26,143 bases of DNA from an uncultured Eubacteriales bacterium (lineage in GTDB: Bacteria; Bacillota; Clostridia; Peptostreptococcales; Anaerovoracaceae): the NCBI GenBank assembly GCA_902803185.1, contig CADCOV010000259.1, positions 1-26,143 of the forward strand, written 5' to 3'. Made by a program: the position numbers and the translations under genes. This document shows, one piece after another, positions 16,047-23,777 of this stretch. Every line of letters starts with the position of its first letter. The stretch's first letter is position 1. The notes beneath the pieces were generated by a model. The model was not told the DNA's origin. It saw only the letters and a list, made by a program, of their open reading frames with translations, and did no database searches.

Positions 16047-19000
16047 TTATTCGCCGCCGCCGCCGTCATCCGGGTTCGGATCGTCCGGGTTCGGATCATC
16101 CGGATTCGGATCGTCCGGGTTTGGATCGTCCGGGTTTGGATCGTCCGGTTCAGGATCGACCGGTTCAGGATCGACCGGCTCAGGATCGACCGGTTCAGGA
16201 TCGACCGGTTCCGGATCGACCGGTTCCGGATCCTCCTGCTGTTTCTTTTCTTCTTCTTCGCGGCGCTTGCGTTCTTCTTCTTCTTTCTTCTTGCGCTCTT
16301 CTTCTTCTTTCTTCTCCTGTTCCGCCTTCTCCTTGGCTTCCTGATAAGCGTCTTCCTGCTCAGGGTCGATCGGATACTTGGAAGGATCAGGGTTGTGGAG
16401 GTAGCAGTAGTACTCAGGGGCCTTGTTCTCATCATCACCGAAGGTTTCGAACTCCTTCTTTTCGGTGTGTTTGCAGTCCGGTGTGGCGAGGAGGCCGCTG
16501 TCCTTACAGATCGTGACTTCTTCCTTCATGTCGCTGGCGTCCTTCAGGCCGGTCTGGGTGCCGTTCACGAAGTATTCGCCGCTGGTGTAGATCACGTTGC
16601 TCGGCATCGGTGCCCGGGAGCCCTCATAGCAGCCGTCGATCCGGCGCATGATGTTGCCCCACATGTAGGTGGCGATGATGCTGTGCTCCGCCAGGGAGAA
16701 GCCGTAGTCGTTGCCGATCCACAGGGATGCGGTGTAGTTCGGGGTGAAGCCGTCGAACCAGTCATCGTAGTAGCCGTTCGTGGTACCGGTCTTGCCGCCG
16801 ACAAAGACGCCAGGGATCTGGGCGTAGTTGGCAGCCAGGGATTCGACGATGTCGTTCAGCATGTCCGCCATGATCCAGGCGACGCCCGGATCCAGGACCT
16901 GATGTTCCTCCGGATCGTTCTCGAGGATGACCTTGCCGGTGCTGTCGAGGACCTTGGTGTAGGAACTGGTGTCGTAGCGGACGCCGTTGTTCGGGAACAC
17001 GGTGTAGGCGCTGGCCATCTCCAGGGTGGTGACGCCGTTGGTCATGCCGCCGAGGGCGAGGGCCGCAGCGTTCAGGTCGTTGACGTCGCCTTCCTCCACG
17101 AGGGTGGTGATGCCGAAGTTTTTGATGTTCTGGAGCGAGTAGTCCAGACCGACCTGATACCATACCTTGACGGCGCAGGTGTTCAGGGAGTTCTGCATAC
17201 CGGTGCGGATGGTCTGGGCGCCGGTGTAGGTCATGTCGAAGTTCGTCGGCCAGACTCTGCCGTTGACCGTCATCTTCTCGTCGATGACGACGGAGTGGGC
17301 GGTCAGATAATCGCCGTAGAGATCGGCACCCTGCTTGTCGAAGCCGTAGTCCGTGAACTTGTGCTTGACGCCCGCGGCAGCTTCCTCGGCGCTCTGCTGG
17401 AGAGCGGCGGAGTAGACGCCCAGCGGCTTGATGGAGGAACCCGGCTGCCTGGTGTTGATCGCGCGGTTGTAGATCATACGGCCGGAGGTGTTGCGGCCGC
17501 CGACCATGGCTTTGATGTGGCCGGTGCCGTTCTCCACGATGGTCATCGCCGCCTGCGGCTGGATCGTCTTGCCGCGGAGGGAGTAGGACGAAGGCGGGAT
17601 CGTCACGGTGCCGTCGTCGTTCACGGTCATGAAGTCCTTGTAGTCCTCGCTCTTGAAGAAGTCGGCGGAGATGATCAGGTCGCCGTCCTCGTTCCTGGAC
17701 TTGAACTCGGCAGGGATGTTGATGTAGCCGCCCTGGATGGCGTACAGCTCCCGGTTCTCATCGAGGGTGTACATGTTCTTGAACTCCAGGGAGTATTCCG
17801 TGGTATCCCCGACGGAGGTGTCGTAGATGTTCAGGTCGCCGCCGTAGTAGATGATCATGGAACCGTCGTCCTGCATCTCGGCATTGCCGGCCGGCAGGAT
17901 GAAGTCGCCGTCCTCATCGAAGTAGTTCTCGTAGCGGTACAGGAGGACCTGGCCGTACTGGTTGAGGATGTTGCCCTCGGAGTCGTAGTCCGGGATGACG
18001 TCCGGATAGTTGCTGATGTCCGCGAACTCCTCCAGGACGACGGACTGGGCCTGAGAGTCCATGGTGGAGTAGATCTGCAGGCCGCCGTTGTAGACCAGAT
18101 CCCAGGCATCGTCGTAGGTCATGCCTTTCTCGTCCTGGAGATCGGAGATGACTTCCTCGATGACGTAGTCTTCGAAGTAGGCCGCATCGGAATCGTAGAC
18201 GTTGTAGTCCGGCTTCAGCATATCCTTGAGCGGGGTCTCGACCGCCTCCTCGTACTCGTCCTGGGAGATGAAGCCCTGGTCCAGCATCAGTTTCAGGCAG
18301 GTCTCTCTGCGCCCCTTGGTGATGTCGTTGTAGATGAAGACGCCGTCGCTGGTCTCCTTCAGGAGGACATCCTTGTATTCGCCGGCGGTGCCGCCGTCGA
18401 TATAGGAGACGAGTTCGTAGTCGTTCGGAGCCTGCGGCAGGGTCGCCAGCGCGGCCGCCTGGGCGATGGAGATGTCGGAGACGCTCTTGCCGAAGTAGGA
18501 CTGGGAGGCCTTCTCGATGCCGTAACAGCCGTAGCCGTAGTAGATCGTGTTCAGGTAGGCCTCCAGGATCTCATCCTTGGAGAGGGTGTTCTCGATCTCC
18601 AGCGCGTAGTAGGCCTCGATGATCTTCCGCCCGTAGTCGTAGTCGAACTGGGTGTCCGGCAGGTACAGGTTTCTGGCCAGCTGCTGGGTGATGGTACTGG
18701 TGCCGCTGATCTGTCCGCCGTGGCGGAGCTTCTCCAGAACGGCGCCGACGATACGGATCACGTTGAAGCCGTGGTGGGTCCGGAAGGACTTGTCCTCCAG
18801 GGCGATGAAGGCGTTCTGTACGTGGACCGGGATCTGATCGATCGTCACGTTGTCCCGGTTGCCGCCGGAGGAGAAGATGGTGTCCATCTCCTCGCCCTGG
18901 TCGTCGTAGATGACCGTGGACTGGTTCAGCAGATCGTAGAGGGTCGTCGGATCGATGGCCGGTGCCTTGGAGAGGGTCTTGTAGACGTACCAGGACACCG

Positions 19001-19178
19001 TCGATACGCCGGCGGCGACGACGATGAGGAACAGGATCAGGAGTGTCTTCAGGATCCCGAACTTTTTCCGCTTCCGATGACGCCGGCCCTTGACAGCGGT
19101 ACCGGTCGAAGTGGATTCGATGTTCGCAGTGGCTGCCGGCTCCTTAGGGGCGGCGCCATTGTTTGTCTTCTTTCGCAT
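16047..19178 (-). CDS. Class A penicillin-binding protein (PBP1A-type) with long repetitive C-terminal tail
   Basis: The 1043-residue enzyme polymerises and crosslinks peptidoglycan outside the membrane. A basic N-terminal tail precedes a membrane helix at about 41-64. The glycosyltransferase 51 domain has catalytic Glu128 in EDKSF and GTSTITQQLARN. The transpeptidase domain has the SxxK motif S581-SIK584, the SxN motif S664-L-N666, and KTG at 796-798. After residue about 940 comes a highly charged Glu/Lys/Arg segment (945-983), probably coiled coil, then eleven pentapeptides of P-x-P-x-D type (984-1038) and GGGGE. This tail makes it longer than many homologues. The ATG at 19178 has AAAGGA about 11 nt upstream. 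It is transcribed alone, convergent to rpe and divergent from comEC. Confidence 0.96.
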   Translation of the reverse strand: MRKKTNNGAAPKEPAATANIESTSTGTAVKGRRHRKRKKFGILKTLLILFLIVVAAGVSTVSWYVYKTLSKAPAIDPTTLYDLLNQSTVIYDDQGEEMDTIFSSGGNRDNVTIDQIPVHVQNAFIALEDKSFRTHHGFNVIRIVGAVLEKLRHGGQISGTSTITQQLARNLYLPDTQFDYDYGRKIIEAYYALEIENTLSKDEILEAYLNTIYYGYGCYGIEKASQSYFGKSVSDISIAQAAALATLPQAPNDYELVSYIDGGTAGEYKDVLLKETSDGVFIYNDITKGRRETCLKLMLDQGFISQDEYEEAVETPLKDMLKPDYNVYDSDAAYFEDYVIEEVISDLQDEKGMTYDDAWDLVYNGGLQIYSTMDSQAQSVVLEEFADISNYPDVIPDYDSEGNILNQYGQVLLYRYENYFDEDGDFILPAGNAEMQDDGSMIIYYGGDLNIYDTSVGDTTEYSLEFKNMYTLDENRELYAIQGGYINIPAEFKSRNEDGDLIISADFFKSEDYKDFMTVNDDGTVTIPPSSYSLRGKTIQPQAAMTIVENGTGHIKAMVGGRNTSGRMIYNRAINTRQPGSSIKPLGVYSAALQQSAEEAAAGVKHKFTDYGFDKQGADLYGDYLTAHSVVIDEKMTVNGRVWPTNFDMTYTGAQTIRTGMQNSLNTCAVKVWYQVGLDYSLQNIKNFGITTLVEEGDVNDLNAAALALGGMTNGVTTLEMASAYTVFPNNGVRYDTSSYTKVLDSTGKVILENDPEEHQVLDPGVAWIMADMLNDIVESLAANYAQIPGVFVGGKTGTTNGYYDDWFDGFTPNYTASLWIGNDYGFSLAEHSIIATYMWGNIMRRIDGCYEGSRAPMPSNVIYTSGEYFVNGTQTGLKDASDMKEEVTICKDSGLLATPDCKHTEKKEFETFGDDENKAPEYYCYLHNPDPSKYPIDPEQEDAYQEAKEKAEQEKKEEEERKKKEEEERKRREEEEKKQQEDPEPVDPEPVDPEPVDPEPVDPEPVDPEPDDPNPDDPNPDDPNPDDPNPDDPNPDDGGGGE
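16065..16229 (-). repeat. 15-bp tandem repeat (11 copies) encoding the PBP tail
   Basis: Eleven 15-bp units encode, in protein order, five PEPVD, one PEPDD and five PNPDD. Neighbouring units are almost identical in DNA, for example GGATCGACCGGTTCA and GGATCGTCCGGGTTT types on the plus strand. This points to recent unit duplication. A whole-unit gain or loss keeps the reading frame. Confidence 0.93.
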
Positions 19179-19205
19179 ATAAGCCGATATCCTTTCATAA
19201 CCAAA

Positions 19206-19266
19206 TATAATAGTTCAAATTATTATACCATAATGCTTTTGTAAAGTATAGCGGGTTCATACTTTA
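19206..19266. promoter_or_regulatory. Two inverted repeats in the PBP/comEC divergent region
   Basis: The first inverted repeat is TATAATA (19206-19212) against TATTATA (19221-19227), spaced by 8 nt; its right arm is the PBP -10. The second is TAAAGTAT (19242-19249) against ATACTTTA (19259-19266), spaced by 9 nt; its left arm covers the TTTACA element. Both arms are perfect. They may be operator sites or a chance result of AT-richness. Confidence 0.45.
19222..19245 (-). promoter_or_regulatory. Probable promoter of the PBP gene
   Basis: On the minus strand TATAAT (19227-19222) is preceded by TGG, an extended -10. TTTACA, which matches the -35 consensus at five of six positions, lies at 19245-19240 but only 12 nt away. 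A hexamer at normal spacing (TATACT) is poor. Transcription would begin near 19215, about 37 nt before the ATG. Confidence 0.55.
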
Positions 19267-19296
19267 TTAAGAAATCCAGGGACCCATCTCTTCTTT

Positions 19297-19318
19297 ATAT
19301 ACTACCATATATACTACC
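19297..19318 (+). repeat. Short direct repeat ATATACTACC upstream of comEC
   Basis: The 10-mer ATATACTACC occurs at 19297-19306 and again at 19309-19318, a 12-bp period. Each copy holds TATACT, a possible -10 for comEC about 85-100 nt upstream of its start, but no matching -35 is visible. The rest of the 19267-19399 gap shows no gene. Confidence 0.4.
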
Positions 19319-19399
19319 GTTTTTGGGCGCTGCGTCACGGCGGCCCTTGCGCGTCTATGGGGAATGTGGTACGCTTGCTGTCCCGGATCGATCAAAGCG

Positions 19400-21652
19400 A
19401 TGAGGAGGCAGGCAGTATGGTATGCCGCGGCAGCGGCGGCGGGGATCCTGACGGCCTACGCCGGCATGGAGAAGGGCTGGCTGCCCGCCCTGGGGGCGGC
19501 AGCGGCGCTCTCTCTTTTGGTGTGCCTCGGGTTCGGCGGCAAATGGACGCTGCTGGCGGCATTTGCGGCCGGGGCAGCGGTGATGCTCCTGGAGACCGCC
19601 GCACTTTCCGGAAGCCCCCTCGCGGCCCTGGCGGGAGAGCAGGTCCTCTGCCGGGGGATGGTCATGACCGCCCAGGAGGAAGAGACGGGGCTGACCCTGA
19701 CGGTCAGGGTGAACCGCGTAAGGGGCGCGGGCGAGATCCGGGAGACCGTGCTCGTCAAGGCAGAGCCGGGCGGATACGGTCCGGAGGACCTGGCCGGCAG
19801 GCCCGTTCAGCTCACCGGGACGCCGGAGCTTCCCCGGGAGGCGGGAAATCCCAGGACCTTCGACTACCGCAGATACCTAAAGGGGAGGGGGATCGCGGTC
19901 CTCCTCCGGGCGGATGCGGTGGAGGTCACCGGCCCCCCAGAGGGAGCGCTCTGCCGACTTCTCGCCTTTTTGACGGGGGCGAGGGAGGCGTTTTTGGACC
20001 GGGTGGCCGAAGGGCCGGAGGAGCGGGCGCTGGCGGCGGGGATCCTCTTCGGAATGGAGGAGAACATCGGGGAGGATACGCTGGAGGCGTTCCGGGACAA
20101 CGGGACCGCCCACGTGCTGGCGGTCAGCGGCCTTCACATCGGCGTCCTCTACGGCCTGTTCGAGACCCTGCAGAAGAAGCGCAGGAGCGCTTTGCTCACC
20201 GCTGCGTTCCCGATCTTCCTGCTGCTCTACGGCACCGCTGCCATGTGGCCGGCCTCCGTCCTGCGGGCGGTGGGGATCATCCTGCTCAAGCTGGCGGCGG
20301 AGCGGCTGGACCGGCGGTTCGACCTCCTGTCGGCCCTCGCCGCGGTGTCCCTGCCCATGATGCTGGCGCGGCCCTACATCATCTTCTCCGGCGGGTTCCA
20401 GATGTCCTTCCTCGCGGTCCTGGGGATGACCTTTCTGATCCCCCGGTTCAAGCTGGTTATGAAGGAGGGCCCGGCGGCGGCGCTTTCCGTGCAGGCGGCG
20501 ATCCTGCCCTATACGGCCTGGGCCTATAACCACCTCTCTCCCGCAGGGCTCCTGGCGAACGTGCCGGTGATCTTCCTGACCGGGCTCTTCGTGCCCCTGG
20601 GGATGGCGGGTTTCTTCCTCACCCTGGCTGGCGCGTCCGTGCCCGGCCCCGCGGCAGCGGCCCTGGGCGCCCTGGGACGGATGACGGTCTGGATCAACGA
20701 GGTCTTCTTCGCGGAGGGAAGGCTCCTGCAGGACGTTGCGAGTCCGCCCCTCACGCTCCTGGCGGCGGGCTACGGCGCAGCCCTATATCTCAGCTCCGAG
20801 GAGTTCGCGGTCTCCGCCTTCCGCAGGGACAGGCGGAGGCTCGGGGCTGCGGCGGGGCTTCTCGCCCTGGCGGTCCTCTTCGCGGGCTGGCTGGACAGCA
20901 CCCCCTTCGACCGGGCGGACGCGGTGTTCGTGGACGTGGGGCAGGGGGACTGCTTCCACATCCGCTGGGGCGCGGAGGACATCCTGATCGACGGCGGCGG
21001 GCGGCAGAACATGGACGTGGGCAAAGAGGTGCTGAAGCCCTACCTCCTCAAAAACCGCAGGGGCCGGGTGGAGCTGGCCCTCGCCACCCACCTGCACATG
21101 GATCACTTCCTGGGCCTGCAGCAGCTCGCTGCAGTGTATCCGGTGGAGCGGCTGGTGACCGAGGGGGAGGCGGGGGAGCGGATCACCTTCTCGGAGGACC
21201 GCTATATCGATATCCTCTGGCCCCTGGAGCGGGGCTTCGATCCGGAGGACGAGAACGACACCAGCATGGTGTTCCTGGTCGCGGACCGGGGCGTCCGGAT
21301 CCTGGTGACCGGGGATCTGACGGAGGAGGGGGAGCGGGCTTTGCTGGCGCGTTACGAGGGCACGGACGCCCTCCGGGCGGACATCCTGAAGGTGGGCCAC
21401 CACGGAAGCCGTTTCAGCACCTGCGACGGTTTCCTCGCGGCGGTGTCCCCGACGGCGGCGGTGATCTCCGTGGGCAAAAACAATTACGGCCATCCGGCCC
21501 CGTCGGTCATTGAAAAAATGGAGGAGAACGGTATAATGGTATACAGGACGGACCGGGACGGCGCGGTGGGCGTCATCATCCGGGACGGCGGATACACCAT
21601 CTGCACCCAGAAGGGAGAAGGGCATGGCCAAGGGCGGACAGAAACCGGATAA
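19400..21652 (+). CDS. comEC: ComEC/Rec2 DNA-uptake channel protein
   Basis: The 750-residue membrane protein is the channel that carries single-stranded DNA into the cell during natural transformation. An N-terminal pair of membrane segments and an OB-like DUF4131 region (to about residue 190) lead to the Competence domain. That domain has GILFGMEENIGEDTLEAFRD and HVLAVSGLHIGVLYG (SGLH at 243-246) followed by many membrane helices. The C-terminal metallo-beta-lactamase domain (from about residue 510) has VDVGQGDCF, THLHMDH at 563-569, TGDLTEEGE and LKVGHHGS. ATG 19400 (MRRQAVWYA) resembles typical ComEC starts, but no good ribosome site precedes it; ATG 19364 is an alternative. It overlaps holA by 29 nt. 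No other competence gene is visible here. Confidence 0.94.
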   Translation: MRRQAVWYAAAAAAGILTAYAGMEKGWLPALGAAAALSLLVCLGFGGKWTLLAAFAAGAAVMLLETAALSGSPLAALAGEQVLCRGMVMTAQEEETGLTLTVRVNRVRGAGEIRETVLVKAEPGGYGPEDLAGRPVQLTGTPELPREAGNPRTFDYRRYLKGRGIAVLLRADAVEVTGPPEGALCRLLAFLTGAREAFLDRVAEGPEERALAAGILFGMEENIGEDTLEAFRDNGTAHVLAVSGLHIGVLYGLFETLQKKRRSALLTAAFPIFLLLYGTAAMWPASVLRAVGIILLKLAAERLDRRFDLLSALAAVSLPMMLARPYIIFSGGFQMSFLAVLGMTFLIPRFKLVMKEGPAAALSVQAAILPYTAWAYNHLSPAGLLANVPVIFLTGLFVPLGMAGFFLTLAGASVPGPAAAALGALGRMTVWINEVFFAEGRLLQDVASPPLTLLAAGYGAALYLSSEEFAVSAFRRDRRRLGAAAGLLALAVLFAGWLDSTPFDRADAVFVDVGQGDCFHIRWGAEDILIDGGGRQNMDVGKEVLKPYLLKNRRGRVELALATHLHMDHFLGLQQLAAVYPVERLVTEGEAGERITFSEDRYIDILWPLERGFDPEDENDTSMVFLVADRGVRILVTGDLTEEGERALLARYEGTDALRADILKVGHHGSRFSTCDGFLAAVSPTAAVISVGKNNYGHPAPSVIEKMEENGIMVYRTDRDGAVGVIIRDGGYTICTQKGEGHGQGRTETG
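21510..21537 (+). promoter_or_regulatory. Possible internal promoter for holA inside comEC
   Basis: TTGAAA (21510-21515) and TATAAT (21532-21537) are separated by 16 nt, a close match to a sigma-A promoter. It lies about 86 nt before the holA ATG, within the end of comEC. The coding sequence here uses the codons GGT-ATA-ATG-GTA, unlike the C/G-ending codons around it. Confidence 0.45.
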
Positions 21653-22691
21653 GCACGCGTTCAGACGGATCACCGAGGATCTGAAGGCCGGGGATATCCC
21701 CGGCGTCCTTTTGCTGTGCGGATTCGAGCAGTACCTGGTCCGCTGGGCGGCGAACCTCCTGGTCAGCCGCTGCACGGAGGAGGCCTCCCGCAGCCTGGAT
21801 TATCTGGAGCTGCAGGCGGACGAGATGATCCGGGACACCATCGTCACCTCCATCATCGAGGGATGCGAGACCTTCCCGCTGCTCTCTGAGCGGAAGGTCG
21901 TGGTCGTGAGGGGACTCAAGGCTTTGACGAACGAGGACCCGAAGGTGCTCCTGCTGGAGGACCGGGAGCGGCTCATCGACTATCTGGGCCACGTGCCGGA
22001 GCACGCCCTGCTGATCTTCACCGCCGGCGAGATCGAGACCGGAAAGAGCATCGCCAAGGCCATCGGGAAGAACGGCAGGATCTACGAATTCGACCGGCTC
22101 CCGCAGCCGGACCTCCTGTCCTTTGCCCGGAAGCGGATCCGGGGGGCGGGCCTTTCCATCAGCGACCGGACCCTGAGGGACCTGGTCGACGAGACCGGCT
22201 ATTTCAACCGGGAGAGCAGCTACGATCTCTACGCCTTCGATAACGACCTGGGGAAGCTGGCCGCCTACTGCGAAGGGGAGATCAGGCCTTCGGATATCAG
22301 CGAAGTGGTCCTTGGGGATGAGAACACCTTCGTCTTCGACCTGCTGGACGGCATCAGCGGCGGCCGCAGGGACAAGGCCTACGCGCTCCTTTATAACATC
22401 CTGACGGACGAGAACGACTCTATGGGGCTCATCGCTTTGATCGTCTCCCAGTTCGAGCTCATGCTCTCCGTCAAGCAGATGCGGGAGGACGGCATCAGCA
22501 TCCCGGACATGGCGACGCGCCTGGGGATCAAGAGCGACTACCGGATCCGGAAGATGATGCCTCACGCCCAGAAGTTCTCCGTGGAAAAACTGAAAGAGAT
22601 CCTCAGCAGCGCCTACCAGTTGGAGCGTCAGATCAAGACGGGCCTGCTCAGGCCGCGGCTGGCGCTGGAGCTGTTCATCGCCGGGATCTGA
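21624..22691 (+). CDS. holA: DNA polymerase III delta subunit
   Basis: The 355-residue product is the clamp-loader subunit that opens the beta sliding clamp. The sequence follows the HolA pattern: an N-terminal PGVLLLCGFEQYLVRWAA segment, ETFPLLSERKVVVVRGL, a central LLIFTAGEIETGKS region, the helical DETGYFNRESSYDLYAFDNDLGKLAAYC part, and a C-terminal collar domain with GLIALIVSQFELMLSVKQMRE and ending in PRLALELFIAGI. As expected for delta, it has no working P-loop. The ATG overlaps the end of comEC, with GGGAG upstream. The comEC-holA order is common in Bacillota; rpsT, a frequent neighbour there, is absent. Confidence 0.93.
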   Translation: MAKGGQKPDKHAFRRITEDLKAGDIPGVLLLCGFEQYLVRWAANLLVSRCTEEASRSLDYLELQADEMIRDTIVTSIIEGCETFPLLSERKVVVVRGLKALTNEDPKVLLLEDRERLIDYLGHVPEHALLIFTAGEIETGKSIAKAIGKNGRIYEFDRLPQPDLLSFARKRIRGAGLSISDRTLRDLVDETGYFNRESSYDLYAFDNDLGKLAAYCEGEIRPSDISEVVLGDENTFVFDLLDGISGGRRDKAYALLYNILTDENDSMGLIALIVSQFELMLSVKQMREDGISIPDMATRLGIKSDYRIRKMMPHAQKFSVEKLKEILSSAYQLERQIKTGLLRPRLALELFIAGI

Positions 22692-22705
22692 GGATGAGGA
22701 TAGAT

Positions 22706-23614
22706 ATGGATCGTCAACACAAAGCGGATCTGATGCTGGTGCTGGTGACCCTCTGCTGGGGCGTGTCCTATTATATGATGGACATCTCCCTGGAGGATCT
22801 GGGGCCGTTCACCCTGAACGCCTTCCGGTTTCTGGGGGCCTTCGCCGTCGCCGGCGCGATCGCGTTTCCTAAGATCAAAAATGTGAACAAGACCACCCTT
22901 TTATATGCACTGGCGGTGGGCGCGTCCCTGACCTTCGTCTACATCGGCGCCACCTGCGGCGTCCTCTACACGACGTTGTCCAACGCCGCTTTTTTGTGCG
23001 CGATGACGGTGATCTTCGTGCCGATCATCGGCTTTCTGGTCTTCCGCAGGAAGCCGGAGAAGAGGGTGGCCTTCGCCATCTTCGTGAGCTTCGTCGGGAT
23101 CACGCTCCTGACCCTGAAGGACGACTTCTCCATCAACGCGGCGAACCTGAAGGGGGACCTGCTGAGCCTGATGTGCGCCATCTGCTACGCCATCGACCTT
23201 CTGATCACCGACAAGGCGGTCTCCAACGAGAAGGTGGACGCCTTCCAGCTCGGCGTGTTCCAGCTGGGGTTCACCGGCGTCTTCATGCTGCTTTTGTCCC
23301 TGCTGTTCGAGAGTCCGCATCTGCCGGGAAGCGGGCGGGTCTGGTTCTGCACCGCCTTCCTGACGGTGTTCTGCACCGGCGTCGCCTTCATCGTCCAGGC
23401 GGTGGCCCAGAAGTACACGGATCCTTCCCACGTGGGGATCATCTTCACCCTGGAGCCGGTCTTCGCCTCCGTCGTGGCCTATTTCTTCGCCCACGAGGTC
23501 CTGAGTCCGAAGGCCTACCTCGGCGCAGCCCTGATGCTGGCGGCGCTTTTGATCAGCGAGACCGGCGGAAGGAAGGAGCGGGAAGGGGAAACTGAACCGA
23601 AAACGACACGTTAA
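22706..23614 (+). CDS. EamA/DMT-family transporter
   Basis: The 302-residue product is a membrane protein of the drug/metabolite transporter superfamily. Two EamA repeats of five helices each can be followed, the first with LCWGVSYYMMDISLEDLGPFTLNAFRF and the second with GDLLSLMCAICYAIDLLITDKAV and FTLEPVFASVVAYFFAHEVLSP, a typical EamA ending. The tail is hydrophilic. The substrate cannot be told from sequence; homologues export amino acids or other metabolites. ATG 22706 has GAGG 6 nt upstream, better than ATG 22694, where GAGG abuts the start. It lies 14 nt after holA and probably ends that operon. Confidence 0.93.
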   Translation: MDRQHKADLMLVLVTLCWGVSYYMMDISLEDLGPFTLNAFRFLGAFAVAGAIAFPKIKNVNKTTLLYALAVGASLTFVYIGATCGVLYTTLSNAAFLCAMTVIFVPIIGFLVFRRKPEKRVAFAIFVSFVGITLLTLKDDFSINAANLKGDLLSLMCAICYAIDLLITDKAVSNEKVDAFQLGVFQLGFTGVFMLLLSLLFESPHLPGSGRVWFCTAFLTVFCTGVAFIVQAVAQKYTDPSHVGIIFTLEPVFASVVAYFFAHEVLSPKAYLGAALMLAALLISETGGRKEREGETEPKTTR

Positions 23615-23687
23615 TTATATGACGAACCAAAAGCGGTTCGCACGTTCCGTTATATAGCGCCATCACCAAAAATGTACTCATTTTCAT

Positions 23688-23720
23688 GCATGTGTAAATT
23701 GAATTGACACATGCTTTTTT
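23688..23720 (+). terminator. Hairpin with T-run after the EamA gene, overlapping the nuoE promoter
   Basis: A perfect 8-bp inverted repeat GCATGTGT (23688-23695) and ACACATGC (23707-23714) is followed directly by six T. The loop contains AATTGAATT, itself partly palindromic. It could terminate the comEC-holA-EamA transcript 74 nt after the last stop, or serve as an operator, since it covers the -35 of the downstream promoter. A second small stem, CGAACC/GGTTCG, lies at 23623-23640. Confidence 0.6.
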
Positions 23721-23727
23721 GTATAAT
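23699..23727 (+). promoter_or_regulatory. Promoter of the nuoE-nuoF operon
   Basis: TATAAT at 23722-23727 is paired with TTGAAT at 23699-23704 at the standard 17-nt spacing. A perfect TTGACA at 23704-23709 also exists but is only 12 nt from the -10. Transcription would start near 23734, leaving a leader of about 44 nt with AGGAGG at 23766-23771. Confidence 0.7.
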
Positions 23728-23777
23728 ATTTATCGTGGGTTTCTACACGACTAGCAAAATGAAACAGGAGGTCAATT

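Noticed and set aside
16065..16229. CRISPR-like array
   Set aside because: Units are 15 bp with no spacers, lie in frame inside a gene, and no cas genes are present; it is a coding tandem repeat.
16000..16344. Small plus-strand frame starting ATGAAAAAG after rpe, a possible thiN remnant
   Set aside because: It runs through the terminator and the antisense of the PBP repeat, giving Ser/Gly/Phe repeats; nothing resembles thiamine pyrophosphokinase.
16395..19244. Long plus-strand open frame (about 950 codons) opposite the PBP gene
   Set aside because: The translation is repetitive Val/Asp/Gly/Leu, has no motif, and mirrors a complete PBP with all catalytic motifs; a codon-bias shadow.
23688..23714. 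Rex redox-repressor operator upstream of nuoE
   Set aside because: Rex sites resemble TTGTGA-N6-TCACAA; here the halves are GCATGTGT and ACACATGC with an 11-nt gap. The fit is too poor to name a regulator.
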